Positions 1 to 9,694 are shown, counted from the first letter of the stretch. The stretch: DNA of 52,034 bases from Vibrio ordalii ATCC 33509 (GCA_000257205.1 AEZC01000240.1:1-52034), one strand, 5' to 3'. Notes: generated from the letters alone by a model not told the origin. Numbers and translations are program-made.

Positions 1-97
1 TTTATGATGCGCTTACCCTTTAAATCCTCCGCTCGTTGTTCCTATTAACCCCTTTATTTTTCAGGCATAATCGGCCCGTTCCTTTTAATTCGTTTGG

Positions 98-887
98 ATG
101 TGTATGCGACCGATTAACTCTCCTATATTCTTAGCTGTCTTGACTCTACTTTTAGCGATGACCACCATTCAATCTGGCGCATCATTAGCCAAGCAACTGT
201 TTCCTATTGTTGGTCCGGGTGGAACCATTGCACTGCGTGTTGGCCTCTCTGCATTAATACTGTTAATGATTTTTCGCCCATGGCAGTTGCGACTTTCTCT
301 TTCGCAGTGGCGCTCAATGATCATTTACGGAGCAAGCTTAGGTGGCATGCAACTGATGTTCTATTTTGCGATTGAACGAATTCCTCTTGGTATTGGGGTT
401 GCGTTGGAGTTTTCTGGGCATTGTTTTTTTATTGCCCGATCTAACGGGTGTCGATGCACTTGATCCGATTGGCGTTGCACTGGCTTTAGCGGCTGGCGGA
501 TGCTGGGCAGCCTACATATGGTTTGGTCAAAGGGCGGGGAGTGTCGGTTCTGGAGGCGCAACCGTTGCGATAGGAATGACGATTGCGGCCCTGTTTGCGT
601 TTCCAATCGGCGTTGTATTATCAGAGGCATCTATTTTTACGTGGTCAATACTGCCTATGGCGTTATCTGTCGCGATCCTTTCAAGCGCCGTACCTTATTG
701 TCTAGAAATGTCGGCTTTAAAACGTTTGTCTACACAACACTTTAGTGTGTTAATGAGCTTAGAGCCCGCCATCGCCGCATTAGCTGGATTAATTATTCTT
801 CAAGAACAATTAAGCTTAACGCAATGGATCGCCATTACGATGATCATCACGGCCTCAATGGGTAGCACGCTATCGGCGAAGAAATAA
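98..887 (+). pseudogene. rhtA: RhtA-like EamA/DMT exporter, broken by internal deletion
   Basis: Inner-membrane exporter of the drug/metabolite transporter (EamA) superfamily, closest in my memory to E. coli RhtA (threonine/homoserine efflux, about 295 residues, ten membrane helices). The first half reads in one frame from 98 to about 420 (motifs IQSGASLAKQLFP and IPLGIGVALEF). The second half reads in another frame from about 390 to 887 (LGIVFLLP, ALALAAGGCWAAYIWFGQRAG, LSSAVPYCLEMSAL, ASMGSTLSAKK). Against RhtA, roughly 20-25 codons are missing between ALEF and LGIVFLLP, and the deletion also shifts the frame. The product would stop at 463 with about four helices. ATG at 104 is an alternative start. 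Both halves are otherwise well conserved, so the loss looks recent. Family assignment is confident; loss of function is inferred. Confidence 0.85.
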
Positions 888-954
888 GGTAAACATTTTA
901 AAATAGCTCAGCACTGCTCTATCTAAGCTTGTTAAAAACCCTTCTCTTAAGTAC

Positions 955-980
955 AAAAAAGCAGCCTAGGCTGCTTTTTA
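955..980. terminator. Bidirectional rho-independent terminator
   Basis: An A-run, a GCAGCC/GGCTGC self-complementary core and a T-run form a hairpin flanked by A and T tracts on both sides. It lies between the convergent rhtA-like gene and the DUF2947 gene, and can serve both. Confidence 0.85.
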
Positions 981-992
981 TTCGTTTATTCG

Positions 993-1466
993 TTACTTTC
1001 TATTACCCAATTTGACTTTGCCATTTGAACCAAACCATAACGCTTGAGCACGGCGACGCCCCAATAAGATTGGTCCATCATCGTAAAATAAGAAATTTTT
1101 CCAGTATTTTTTAAATACCGACCATTGGGTTTCGATAATATTGTACTTTTCATAACAAAAATAAACGGTCACGTCATTTTGCCAATCAATATGGGCCAAA
1201 ATATCAACGGGTAATGATTCATCGTCACTTTCCCATTCTTTCATCCAGCTAATTTCATTGATCCAACTGCCTGCTTTACGAGGCCAATCTTGAGAACTTA
1301 ACCTCTCTGAATCTGGGCTTTGAGCACTGATATTTTCCAGCCAAAACTGAGCCGCTCTGGCTTGAGACATGGGTTTAATATGCACCAGATCTTGCTCAGG
1401 AACTGGCATTGATTGGTGAGTGAAAATCCATTTTCTTTGGTATTGATCCAAAGGCAAATACGACAT
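993..1466 (-). CDS. DUF2947 family protein
   Basis: A 157-residue soluble protein that I recognise as the DUF2947 family, found mainly in Vibrio and related marine gammaproteobacteria. It starts MSYLPLDQYQRKWIFTHQSM and has the conserved tracts TVYFCYEKYNIIET and NFLFYDDGPILLGRRRAQAL. There is no signal peptide or membrane segment. It is very rich in Trp, Tyr and Phe. The length matches the family, so the gene seems intact. It follows the broken rimJ on the same strand with a 56-base gap and ends at a shared terminator. The biochemical function is unknown. Confidence 0.85.
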   Translation of the reverse strand: MSYLPLDQYQRKWIFTHQSMPVPEQDLVHIKPMSQARAAQFWLENISAQSPDSERLSSQDWPRKAGSWINEISWMKEWESDDESLPVDILAHIDWQNDVTVYFCYEKYNIIETQWSVFKKYWKNFLFYDDGPILLGRRRAQALWFGSNGKVKLGNRK

Positions 1467-1522
1467 TGAATTTCCTTAATGTTTTAGCTGACTTGTGAAT
1501 ATACTTTTAAAACGATGACCCA

Positions 1523-2102
1523 TTAGCTTGGGCGCCAATCAGCATTAACCAATGCTGTTAGGTTGTGATCTTCCCATTGGTCATCAATGAGCAAATAATT
1601 TTTAGCGTGACCTTCGGCCTGAAAGCCCATTTTCATCAACACCGCTTCACTGCGTTTGTTGATTGGCATATAGCTAGCCATGATACGGTGTAGGTTTTGT
1701 ACCTTAAACATGTAGTGGCACGCCATTTTTAATGCACGGCCCATGATGCCTTTACCTTGTGCATTCTTCGCTAACGAATAGCCGAGATTGCAAGCATAAA
1801 ATGGAAAGCGGGAGAGGTTACTAAACGAAATGGTGCCAAGCATGTCACCACTGTTAATATCGATGATGAGCAAATAATAGCCTAATTGCATTTTTATGCA
1901 GCTCACCAAGTTTAATCAGTCGCTGTACCCAACCGTGAGCCTCAAAAAACGCCGCTTCTCGTTTAGGTTCCCAAGGCCGTAAATGTTCACGATTACTTGT
2001 AAAATAGGCGGCGATCATCTCCGCATCTTCAAGTTTTTCGGTTCGCACTAAAATATCATTGTCCACTTCATACACTTGGGACAAGGTGCTGCATGACTGC
2101 AT
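1523..2102 (-). pseudogene. rimJ: RimJ-type ribosomal protein acetyltransferase, frameshifted
   Basis: GNAT-fold N-acetyltransferase resembling RimJ, which acetylates the N-terminus of ribosomal protein S5. The N-terminal part (about 83 codons, ending LIKLGELHKNAI) and the C-terminal part (YYLLIIDINSG, LGTISFSNLSRFPFYACNLGYS, AQGKGIMGRALK, NLHRIMASYMPINKRSEAVL, GFQAEGHAKNYLLIDDQW) lie in different frames. They join at an A5 run (T at 1891-1895 on the plus strand); four A instead of five restores one reading frame of about 190 codons, the usual RimJ length. The acetyl-CoA loop (AQGKGIMG) is intact. The ATG at 2102 overlaps the tyrR stop as TGATG, so it is translationally coupled to tyrR. The lesion is one base in a homopolymer, so it may be a true mutation or a sequencing error. 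Confidence 0.85.
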
Positions 2103-3646
2103 CAATTTTTCCTAATTCCGTAGTCGCGTAGCTTATTGGCGATAGAGGTGTGTGATACGTTTAAACGCTTGGCTAATTTACGACTTGAAGGGAAAGACTG
2201 ATATAAACGTTCCAAAATTTGAGATTCATACTCTTTCATAATGTCATCTAATGAGCCATCAAGATTGACATGGGTATTGCCAGTATGAACGGTTTCAAGC
2301 TGCGGCAAATGGAACAGATCCACTGTTAACTGATTATCAGACATCTCCGTTAGTGCCCTGAGCACCATGTTGTCCAACTGTCGTACGTTGCCTGGCCATT
2401 GGTAATGAGTAAGCTGATCCACCAAATCTTCCGCTAATAGTGGTTTGGCCATACCCATTTTCTTAATGTGCTTCGCCACAAATAGTTCAAGCAATGGCTG
2501 AATGTCGTTAGGCCGCTCACGCAAAGTAGGAATACGGAGAGTTAACACATTTAGACGATAAAAAAGATCTTCACGAAATGCGCCTGATTCGGCTAAATCC
2601 GCCAACTTGTGACGCGTCGAGGCAATCACACGAACATCAACATGAACTTCATGCTCCTCACCAACGCGGCGGAATGTACCATCTTGCAAAAAGCGCAGTA
2701 GTTTAATTTGTAAATGAGGACTCATCTCCCCTATTTCGTCGAGAAAAACGGTGCCGCCATTCGCCTGTTCAAAAATACCTTTATGGCCTTGTTGATGATT
2801 AAATGACCCTGGCGCATGACCAAACAACTCGGTTTCCGCGACATCATCCGGCATTGAAGCACAACTCAGTACCAAGAAAGGAAAGGAGGCACGGTGAGAG
2901 CGATTATGACAAGCCTTGGCCAACATCTCTTTACCCGTTCCGGTTTCGCCTTCTATAAGCAAAGGTTGATCAAGCATTGACAGCTTCTTAGCTTGGCTAA
3001 TGAGCGCTTTATGGCGGTTAGAAACTCCGACAAAATGTTCAAAACCAAGGTTATTGTGCAAGGGCAAAGCATCATCGACGACGCCGCTAGGGCTTTTAGA
3101 ACGAATCATCATCATAGTACTCGCCAAGGTGGATTCTTTCGACTCACCCGTAATATAAACAGGCATCATCTCCATCAGATAATCGAGACCATCGTGCACG
3201 ATCTCCTCACGTTGTCGTGCTTTGTTTCCTTCAAGCCAGCGTGATAGATTAAAGAAAGGTAATAATGCGGAAATAGGCTGCCCTATCATCTCTTTCTCTG
3301 TTTTGTTAAACAGCGATAACGCTGAATAGTTTGCCATATCCACAAACCCTTTCAGATCAATCGCCAGCACCGCATCAGGCACGTTGTTGAGTAATGAAAT
3401 CAACTCGGTGTTATGCCGCTCCATGGGCATGAATTGAATTTTCCGAACATCTTTTACGCCAGAAATTCGGCGAATTTCAGTCATCAATTCACTGAATGTT
3501 TCAAAATCAATATCTGGGCAATTGAGGTAAATAATGCCGATGACATCGATCTCAATCCCACGCAAATCAATCTTTCTCGATGCAATAATATCGAGCAGTT
3601 CTCGGGTTAGGCCGAGTCTGTCTTCACAAGAGACTTCAAGACGCAC
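2102..3646 (-). CDS. tyrR: Transcriptional regulator TyrR
   Basis: Regulator of aromatic amino acid synthesis and transport, 514 residues, the normal TyrR length. In order: ACT domain (about 1-75), PAS domain (about 78-190), AAA+ domain (about 200-430) with Walker A GETGTGKE at 233-240 and Walker B GGTVFLDEIGEM, and a C-terminal Fis-type helix-turn-helix (SRKLAKRLNVSHTSIANKL). The GAFTGA loop needed to engage sigma-54 is replaced by GHAPGS at about 276-281. As in E. coli TyrR, this fits a regulator that acts on sigma-70 promoters instead. A candidate TyrR box lies 21-38 bases upstream of the start codon, suggesting autoregulation. Downstream rimJ overlaps its stop codon; upstream are ycjF and ycjX, as in E. 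coli. Confidence 0.96.
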   Translation of the reverse strand: MRLEVSCEDRLGLTRELLDIIASRKIDLRGIEIDVIGIIYLNCPDIDFETFSELMTEIRRISGVKDVRKIQFMPMERHNTELISLLNNVPDAVLAIDLKGFVDMANYSALSLFNKTEKEMIGQPISALLPFFNLSRWLEGNKARQREEIVHDGLDYLMEMMPVYITGESKESTLASTMMMIRSKSPSGVVDDALPLHNNLGFEHFVGVSNRHKALISQAKKLSMLDQPLLIEGETGTGKEMLAKACHNRSHRASFPFLVLSCASMPDDVAETELFGHAPGSFNHQQGHKGIFEQANGGTVFLDEIGEMSPHLQIKLLRFLQDGTFRRVGEEHEVHVDVRVIASTRHKLADLAESGAFREDLFYRLNVLTLRIPTLRERPNDIQPLLELFVAKHIKKMGMAKPLLAEDLVDQLTHYQWPGNVRQLDNMVLRALTEMSDNQLTVDLFHLPQLETVHTGNTHVNLDGSLDDIMKEYESQILERLYQSFPSSRKLAKRLNVSHTSIANKLRDYGIRKN

Positions 3647-3666
3647 TTAAAAATCCTAATAGAAAG

Positions 3667-3684
3667 TGTCAGGAAAAGTTGACA
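3667..3684 (-). promoter_or_regulatory. Candidate TyrR box upstream of tyrR
   Basis: An 18-base imperfect palindrome, TGTCAG-N6-TTGACA, fits the TyrR-box layout TGTAAA-N6-TTTACA. It keeps the essential outer G and C. It lies just upstream of the tyrR start, where autorepression would be expected. Predicted by eye only. Confidence 0.5.
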
Positions 3685-3768
3685 GTAGTTTCTATCAAGC
3701 CTTGTATGGCGTCAAGTTATCTCATGTTTTGAGGTTCACATTCGGGCATATTATTTGATAAATGTTGC

Positions 3769-4794
3769 TTATTTCACCGTAAGCGCGGCGATTCTTGCGA
3801 CGATCTGTTTGCGAATCGCCCCTAATTTTACTTTTCTCTCTGGCTGCCATGTCATCGGCCTGAGCAGTGCCATGGCTTTCAAACCAAGACGAGCGGTCAA
3901 TATTCCCACTCCTAAACCTTGCCCTGCCCGCGCGGATACTTTTCCGGCTAAATCCATAGAAAGGAGATCCATGCTGGCGTCGATGGCGAGTTCGCTAGCA
4001 CCTGCCGCAGCCATATTAATCAATACGGACTTAAATAAAGAGAGACGAGACCAGTAACCCAATGGCACTCCATACAGTTTTGCCAGTTGATCAATCATAG
4101 TGAAATTACGCCATGCTACTAACAGCATATCTGCGATGGCTAAAGGGCTAATTGCCACTAAAGCTGCCGCTTCTGTTGAATATTGTGAGACGATTTTGGT
4201 TGCTTGTTTATCTTGTTCACTCACCACCATAGCATCGTACATATCGAGTATTTCAGCATCACTGTGTGAAGCATTAACGCTATTTAACCAACGATCATAG
4301 GCTGGGCTTTCGGTTTTTATGCCACTTTGTTTAGCTAGAGCTAAACAGAACGCGAGCCCATGGCCAACGCTGTCGTTTTGCATAAGCTGTTCGCTTTGCT
4401 CTTGAATACTAAAATGATGGCGAAGTGCTCGTAACTTCCACAGCTCTTTGATTAAGGTACTTAAGCCTAACGATGCCAAACCAGCAATAAATCCCGCCCA
4501 GCCTAATGCTAACCAGTCCGCTGATTGAATCGCCGTGATAACTGAATCGATAGCTTGCCAACCGATTAAACCTGCAAAGCTTATAACTAATGCCGCAGCT
4601 CGCCATTTCCGACCTTGTGGTGGACGAATGATTTGCTCCAACTCTTTTTCCGCAGCACTCTCTTCATTGCTGATCGGCATTGGAATGAAGGCTTCATTAT
4701 TTTGAAACTGCTGTTGAGCCGTAAGCTCTGGCGTACTCTTCTGTTGTGATTCTAATTTTTGATTAAAGATTTGCTTGGTTTTTAAATCACTCAT
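3769..4794 (-). CDS. ycjF: YcjF, TIGR01620/DUF697 inner-membrane protein
   Basis: A 341-residue protein of the YcjF (TIGR01620) family. The N-terminal 60 residues are polar and Gln-rich. Two membrane helices follow (about 65-107, in the stretch [16 protein letters not shown] to [12 protein letters not shown]). The DUF697-like C-terminal domain includes [20 protein letters not shown] and [22 protein letters not shown]. The start ATG overlaps the stop of ycjX as ATGA, so the two are co-translated. In E. coli ycjX-ycjF follow the phage-shock pspABCDE genes and precede tyrR; here the same ycjX-ycjF-tyrR order is kept but no psp genes are next to them. The molecular function is not established; a membrane-stress role is inferred from that linkage. 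Confidence 0.92.
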   Translation of the reverse strand: MSDLKTKQIFNQKLESQQKSTPELTAQQQFQNNEAFIPMPISNEESAAEKELEQIIRPPQGRKWRAAALVISFAGLIGWQAIDSVITAIQSADWLALGWAGFIAGLASLGLSTLIKELWKLRALRHHFSIQEQSEQLMQNDSVGHGLAFCLALAKQSGIKTESPAYDRWLNSVNASHSDAEILDMYDAMVVSEQDKQATKIVSQYSTEAAALVAISPLAIADMLLVAWRNFTMIDQLAKLYGVPLGYWSRLSLFKSVLINMAAAGASELAIDASMDLLSMDLAGKVSARAGQGLGVGILTARLGLKAMALLRPMTWQPERKVKLGAIRKQIVARIAALTVK

Positions 4795-6170
4795 TTCAGC
4801 TTATCTCCAATTAAATATTCCAACGCTTTATCTAAACGGATATGAGGGCAAGGTTCATCACAGCTAAATGCTCTTGGTTTAAAACTGGTGAATTCAAACC
4901 CTTGATGCTGCCAATACTCTTTGTTAGGTAACTTTTTCGGCACATCGCCGGGAAAAACGGTCAAAGTTTCGCCATTGATCGTCACACCTTGTAAGGCTGG
5001 AATGGTGCGCTCACCGCTATCAATAAAACCCGCTTGTGTGGCCTGTATCGATGCCATACTGATGCAACTCATCTCAATATTCTCATAGGCGGCGCTTTGC
5101 CAAGCAGGATGAACCATCTGCTGCAGTAACGACACCAAATGCGGATGTTGTTCAGGGGTGACATGATCCGCTTTGGTTGCGGCAAACAGCACTTTGTCTA
5201 TCTTGGGTGCAAATAGACGCTTGAGTAAACCATTACGACCATAACGAAAGCTATGCATAATCTGCTCAAGCGCACGACGCATATCCAAAAAGGAATCGTA
5301 ACCTTCATTGAGTGGGGATAAGCAATCGACTAACACAATCTGCCGATCAAACGTGGCAAAATAATTTTTGTAAAAAGCTTTCACAACCTTGTTTTGGTAT
5401 TCTTCATAGCGTGCTTTTAACATGCTGTAATGACTATTGGGAGCAGGCTTGTCTTCACCGTACGGATTACGGCATGGGAAAAACTGCAGTACAGGCGCAC
5501 CTTCTAGCTCTCCCGGCAACACAAAACGCCCCGGTTGCACCCAATGCAAACCGGCATTTTTACACGCGTGCAAATACTCCGTAAACAGCATCGACAATGA
5601 AGCAAGCTTTTGCTCATTGGCGTCTTGCGTTACATCAAGTTTAGCTAACCCCTCAAGCCACGGCTCGGCTAATGAGGAACGCAGTTCACTTAGCGCTGAA
5701 AACTGCTGTTCTGACCACTGTTCATAGGTCATTTCGAGCAGAGGCAGATCCAACAGCCATTCACCCGGATAGTCGATGATATCGAGATAAAGTGTGGCCG
5801 TGTGACCAAATAATTTTTTACTGCGCTTTTTAGGTTTGTATTTGATCGCTAGGCGAATTTCGCTGACGTCACGAGTGGGTACAGGCCAATGTGGCGGTTC
5901 GCTGTGTAACTGTGACATCGCTTCATCGTAAGCAAAGCGTGGAACCATTAAGTTAGTTTGAGGGACACGTTTTGCACCCACAATGCGTCGGTCACGCGTT
6001 GCGGAAAATAGCGGTAAATTATCATGGGTAGAGGTGTGCAGTAATTGGTTCACTAAGGAGGTAATAAACGCCGTTTTCCCCGCTCGCGATAACCCTGTGA
6101 CAGCAATTCGAACGTGCGAATCTAATCCACGGTTAATTAAATCAGTCATTTCTCGACGAATGTGCTGCAT
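4791..6170 (-). CDS. ycjX: YcjX family P-loop NTPase
   Basis: A 459-residue GTPase-like protein of the YcjX (DUF463) family. The P-loop GLSRAGKT is at residues 26-33, followed by a long family-specific body ([55 protein letters not shown]). FAATKAD resembles the NKxD guanine-recognition element. No membrane segment is present, so it probably acts with the membrane protein YcjF, whose start codon overlaps its stop. The start at 6170 places the P-loop where the family has it. The physiological role is poorly defined; the E. coli homologue is induced with the phage-shock genes. Confidence 0.92.
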   Translation of the reverse strand: MQHIRREMTDLINRGLDSHVRIAVTGLSRAGKTAFITSLVNQLLHTSTHDNLPLFSATRDRRIVGAKRVPQTNLMVPRFAYDEAMSQLHSEPPHWPVPTRDVSEIRLAIKYKPKKRSKKLFGHTATLYLDIIDYPGEWLLDLPLLEMTYEQWSEQQFSALSELRSSLAEPWLEGLAKLDVTQDANEQKLASLSMLFTEYLHACKNAGLHWVQPGRFVLPGELEGAPVLQFFPCRNPYGEDKPAPNSHYSMLKARYEEYQNKVVKAFYKNYFATFDRQIVLVDCLSPLNEGYDSFLDMRRALEQIMHSFRYGRNGLLKRLFAPKIDKVLFAATKADHVTPEQHPHLVSLLQQMVHPAWQSAAYENIEMSCISMASIQATQAGFIDSGERTIPALQGVTINGETLTVFPGDVPKKLPNKEYWQHQGFEFTSFKPRAFSCDEPCPHIRLDKALEYLIGDKLK

Positions 6171-6233
6171 TTACTCACTCCACTTCATTTGATGACGCTA
6201 TTTTATGTGTATTCATCTTAATCGGAGATGAAC

Positions 6234-6262
6234 AAAAAGCCCCTGACGAGAATCAGAGGCTT
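6234..6262 (-). terminator. Rho-independent terminator after the small membrane protein gene
   Basis: Read on the minus strand: AAGCCTCTGA, a short loop, TCAGGGGCTT and a T-run. It lies 54 bases downstream of the 61-codon gene and upstream of ycjX, so it separates the two transcription units. Confidence 0.75.
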
Positions 6263-6315
6263 AGGCTTCTTTGGCCAAAAAATTCGCTGTTCTGTGTTGA
6301 GCCGCTCACATCGGA

Positions 6316-6501
6316 TCAATCATCTTCTATTAATTTATAAATCACAAACAATGCAGCCTCAAGCATCACCCATAACACGCAGGTGATTGTGACGTACTTA
6401 TCATCGAAGATGCTGATGCCATGTAGAATAAGGTCATAGCCGAGGAAAACCCCAACCACAATAGCGATAATAATTTGTAATATTTTAATAAAACGAGGCA
6501 T
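6316..6501 (-). CDS. Small two-helix membrane protein, unknown function
   Basis: A 61-residue hydrophobic protein with two predicted membrane helices (about residues 5-27, LQIIIAIVVGVFLGYDLIL, and 36-56, TITCVLWVMLEAALFVIYKL) and a charged tail ending IEDD. A strong ribosome binding site (AGGAGGG, five bases before the ATG) and a clear terminator downstream support a real, separately transcribed gene. I do not recognise the family. The position between fumarase and ycjX gives no firm functional clue. Confidence 0.7.
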   Translation of the reverse strand: MPRFIKILQIIIAIVVGVFLGYDLILHGISIFDDKYVTITCVLWVMLEAALFVIYKLIEDD

Positions 6502-6553
6502 CTACCCTCCTAAGTTTTGCAAATGAGCATTTCAATTATCTATTGATTTATAG

Positions 6554-6585
6554 ACGATAACTGCAGCCTAAGCTGCAGTTATCGT
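6554..6585 (-). terminator. Long perfect hairpin downstream of fumarase
   Basis: A 14-base perfect inverted repeat with a four-base loop lies about 20 bases after the fumarase stop. There is no strong T-run, so it could be an mRNA 3'-end stabiliser rather than an intrinsic terminator. Confidence 0.55.
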
Positions 6586-6605
6586 GAGAACGCGATGAGA
6601 TCAGA

Positions 6606-8126
6606 TTAAGCTTTCTTTTGAGCTTCGGCAATCTTCACTTTCCATGTGTCTGGGCCTATTTGGTGAGCATTCGCGCCACGCGAGTCCACCGCAACCGTGA
6701 CTGGCATATCTTCAACTTCGAATTCATAAATGGCTTCCATACCTAAATCTTCGAATGCCACCACGCGTGCTTTCTTAATCGCTTTCGCCACTAAGTAAGC
6801 CGCGCCACCCACCGCCATCAAGTAGACCGCTTTGTGGTTTTTGATTGACTCCACCGTCGCAGGTCCACGCTCTGCTTTGCCTATCATCCCCATAATGCCC
6901 GTTTCATCAAGCATCATGTCGGTAAATTTGTCCATACGTGTCGATGTGGTCGGGCCTGCTGGACCAACAACTTCATCACCCACCGCATCAACGGGGCCAA
7001 CGTAATAGATAAATTTACCTTTTAGATCAACGCCTTTAGGTAGCCCTTCGCCATTTTGCAACATCGCTTGGAGGCGCTTATGAGCAGCATCACGGCCCGT
7101 TAAAATCTTACCGGAAAGAAGCAGTGTTTCACCGGTTTTCCACTCTTGAACCTCTTCTTTAGTGACCGCATCAAGGTTAACTCGCCGCGCGCTTGCCCCT
7201 GCATCCCACACAATTTGTGGCCAATCTTCTAGCTTTGGTGGTGTAAGTTCAGCAGGGCCAGTACCATCTAGCGTAAAGTGAACATGGCGGGTCGCCGCGC
7301 AGTTGGGGATCATACAAACAGGTTTAGAGGCGGCGTGAGTCGGCGCTGTTTTGATTTTTACATCCACAACGGTGGTTAAGCCACCAAGCCCTTGCGCACC
7401 AATGCCTAAACGGTTCACGCGGTTAAAAATATCTAAACGCAGTTCTTCTTCCGCATTTTGTGGGCCACGATCAATCAGTTCTTGAATATCGATATGCTCC
7501 ATCAGTGATTCTTTAGCAAGCACAGCTGCCTTTTCCGCGGTGCCGCCAATACCAATGCCGAGCATACCCGGAGGACACCAACCCGCCCCCATCAAGGGTA
7601 CGGTTTTTTCTACCCATTCAGCAATGTCATCGGAAGGATTGAGCATTACCATCTTGGTTTTGTTCTCACTGCCGCCGCCTTTGGCTGCGATTTGAATGTC
7701 GACTTTATTTCCTGGCACCATATTGATATGAACAACCGCAGGCGTATTGTCTTTAGTATTAATACGCTTACCAGCAGGATCCATTAATATAGAAGCGCGC
7801 AATGGGTTATCTGGATTGGTGTACGCTTGACGAACTCCTTCATCAATCATTTCTTGCACCGTGAGATCAGACTCCCATTGCACATTCATACCGATGTTGA
7901 CAAAACAGGTTACGATGCCGGTATCTTGGCAAATGGGTCGATGCCCTTCTGCTGACATGCGCGAGTTAATGAGAATTTGTGCGATCGCATCTTTCGCAGC
8001 TTGGCTCTCTTCACGATGATAAGCCTTTTCTAGCGCTTGAATGAAATCCAGGGGGTGGTAGTAAGAGATATATTGAAGAGCGTCAGCGACACTGCTGATC
8101 ACATCCTGCTTGCGAATTACCGTCAT
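6606..8126 (-). CDS. Class I fumarate hydratase (iron-sulfur)
   Basis: Oxygen-sensitive class I fumarase that interconverts fumarate and malate in the citric acid cycle, 506 residues, normal for the single-chain FumA/FumB type. The N-terminal Fe-S hydratase domain has cysteines fitting one [4Fe-4S] cluster (Cys66 in RPICQDTG, and those in AGWCPPGMLGIGIGG and MIPNCAATRHVHF). The C-terminal domain carries GPVDAVGDEVVGPAGPTTSTR and the MGMIGKAERGP loop. It is cytoplasmic. It is transcribed divergently from pabB. A spaced palindrome TTGAT-N8-ATCAA lies in the shared promoter region, but its spacing does not fit FNR. I leave fumA versus fumB open. Confidence 0.95.
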   Translation of the reverse strand: MTVIRKQDVISSVADALQYISYYHPLDFIQALEKAYHREESQAAKDAIAQILINSRMSAEGHRPICQDTGIVTCFVNIGMNVQWESDLTVQEMIDEGVRQAYTNPDNPLRASILMDPAGKRINTKDNTPAVVHINMVPGNKVDIQIAAKGGGSENKTKMVMLNPSDDIAEWVEKTVPLMGAGWCPPGMLGIGIGGTAEKAAVLAKESLMEHIDIQELIDRGPQNAEEELRLDIFNRVNRLGIGAQGLGGLTTVVDVKIKTAPTHAASKPVCMIPNCAATRHVHFTLDGTGPAELTPPKLEDWPQIVWDAGASARRVNLDAVTKEEVQEWKTGETLLLSGKILTGRDAAHKRLQAMLQNGEGLPKGVDLKGKFIYYVGPVDAVGDEVVGPAGPTTSTRMDKFTDMMLDETGIMGMIGKAERGPATVESIKNHKAVYLMAVGGAAYLVAKAIKKARVVAFEDLGMEAIYEFEVEDMPVTVAVDSRGANAHQIGPDTWKVKIAEAQKKA

Positions 8127-8320
8127 TGCGTGCCTCGTTATTGTTATGCTTCCCTTGATTGTTGCGTGTTCCTCATTTAATAAGCGGTCAGCTTCTCAGC
8201 AAAAAATCAACTTATTGATGTGATTCAATCAAGTAGCAGCTTTTAATTTGCATTTTATGATACTCTTGCTTTACTCAACACGCCATGCAGTGATCGGTCT
8301 CTTTGTCACAAATTACGCAA

Positions 8321-9694
8321 ATGAACAACAACGAATTCAATCATATCCAAGTTAACGCACTGACTTACCATGTCGATCTCGCTCACCAATTGTTTTCTAA
8401 AATCGAAGACTGCCCGTGGGCTATGCTGTTGCGCTCCGCCTCTAAGGTTCACATTGATAGCCGTTTTGATATTTTAGTCGCGGAGCCATTGGTCACTTTA
8501 GTAACACACGGCCATAAAACAAGGGTATGCGAGCCTCACTATCGCTACCACTCTCAAGTCGACCCATTCCAGCTACTCAAACAATTACAGCAGCAATATT
8601 TACCCGATGTTCAAAGCGATATAGACCTTCCTTTCGTGGGCGGTGCACTCGGTTATTTTGCCTATGACTTAGGGCGGCAGATAGAACGAATTCCAACGCT
8701 CGCTGAACACGATCTATCCACACCTGATATGGCAATTGGCCTCTATCAATGGGCTGTGGTCGTTGATCATTTGCACCAAGCCGCTTATGTGGTGGGCAAT
8801 CATATTGATGAGGCATGGCAATGGCTCAACACTCAGAACCCCAAAAACAACGGCCATTTTGCATTACGCTCTGATTGGCAATCCAACATGAGTAAAGAGA
8901 GCTACCAACGGAAATTTGAGCAAATCCAGCACTATTTGCTCAGTGGTGATTGTTATCAAATCAATCTCGCACAGCGCTTTAAAGCCGACTACGAAGGCAG
9001 TGAATGGCAAGCTTACCAAAAACTAGAAATGTTTAATTGTGCTCCATTTTCAGCTTTTATCCGCCTAGAGAAGTCAGCGATTTTGAGTGTCTCTCCCGAA
9101 CGTTTTATGCAGGTCAAACACAACATTATTGAAACTAAGCCAATAAAAGGCACCCGCCCAAGAAGCGATAACCCAGACATTGACGCCGCTAACGCCGCGG
9201 AACTTGCTTGCGCAGAAAAAGATCAAGCAGAAAACTTGATGATAGTGGACCTATTACGAAACGATGTTGGCCGTGTAGCAAAACCGGGCTCTGTACATGT
9301 GCCTAAGCTGTTCGATATTGAAAGTTTTCCTGCCGTGCATCACCTTGTGAGTACCATTCGCGCAGAACTTGACTCAGCCTATTGCGCTGCCGATCTATTA
9401 AGAGCCAGCTTCCCCGGAGGCTCAATTACTGGCGCACCAAAAGTACGTGCAATGGAAATTATTGAGGAGTTAGAGCCTCACCGTCGTAGCGCTTACTGTG
9501 GCAGCATCGGCTATATTAGTCGCCACGGGACAATGGACAGCAGTATTACTATCCGAACTTTGGTGGCAGAGAAGCAACAACTGCACGTTTGGGCTGGTGG
9601 TGGTATTGTTGCTGATAGTCAGTGTGAGCTTGAATACCAAGAAACCTTGGATAAACTGAGCCGGATTTTACCTGTGCTCGAACAAGCTCGTTAA
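8321..9694 (+). CDS. pabB: Aminodeoxychorismate synthase component I
   Basis: Converts chorismate with ammonia (from the PabA glutaminase) to 4-amino-4-deoxychorismate for folate synthesis. About 457 residues. The N-terminal anthranilate-synthase-I-type domain has GGALGYFAYDLGRQIE. The chorismate-binding domain has SPERFMQ, the PIKGTRPR motif (its Lys is characteristic of PabB rather than TrpE), ENLMIVDLLRNDVGRV, and GGSITGAPKVRAMEIIEELE. I chose ATG 8321; an in-frame TTG at 8303 is possible, and neither has a strong ribosome binding site. A TATGAT -10-like element sits at 8256-8261. The Nudix gene follows after 65 bases and is probably cotranscribed. Confidence 0.93.
   Translation: MNNNEFNHIQVNALTYHVDLAHQLFSKIEDCPWAMLLRSASKVHIDSRFDILVAEPLVTLVTHGHKTRVCEPHYRYHSQVDPFQLLKQLQQQYLPDVQSDIDLPFVGGALGYFAYDLGRQIERIPTLAEHDLSTPDMAIGLYQWAVVVDHLHQAAYVVGNHIDEAWQWLNTQNPKNNGHFALRSDWQSNMSKESYQRKFEQIQHYLLSGDCYQINLAQRFKADYEGSEWQAYQKLEMFNCAPFSAFIRLEKSAILSVSPERFMQVKHNIIETKPIKGTRPRSDNPDIDAANAAELACAEKDQAENLMIVDLLRNDVGRVAKPGSVHVPKLFDIESFPAVHHLVSTIRAELDSAYCAADLLRASFPGGSITGAPKVRAMEIIEELEPHRRSAYCGSIGYISRHGTMDSSITIRTLVAEKQQLHVWAGGGIVADSQCELEYQETLDKLSRILPVLEQAR

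Noticed and set aside
8216..8233. TTGAT-N8-ATCAA palindrome between fumarase and pabB as an FNR site
   Set aside because: FNR sites need a 4-base spacer (TTGAT-N4-ATCAA); here it is 8.
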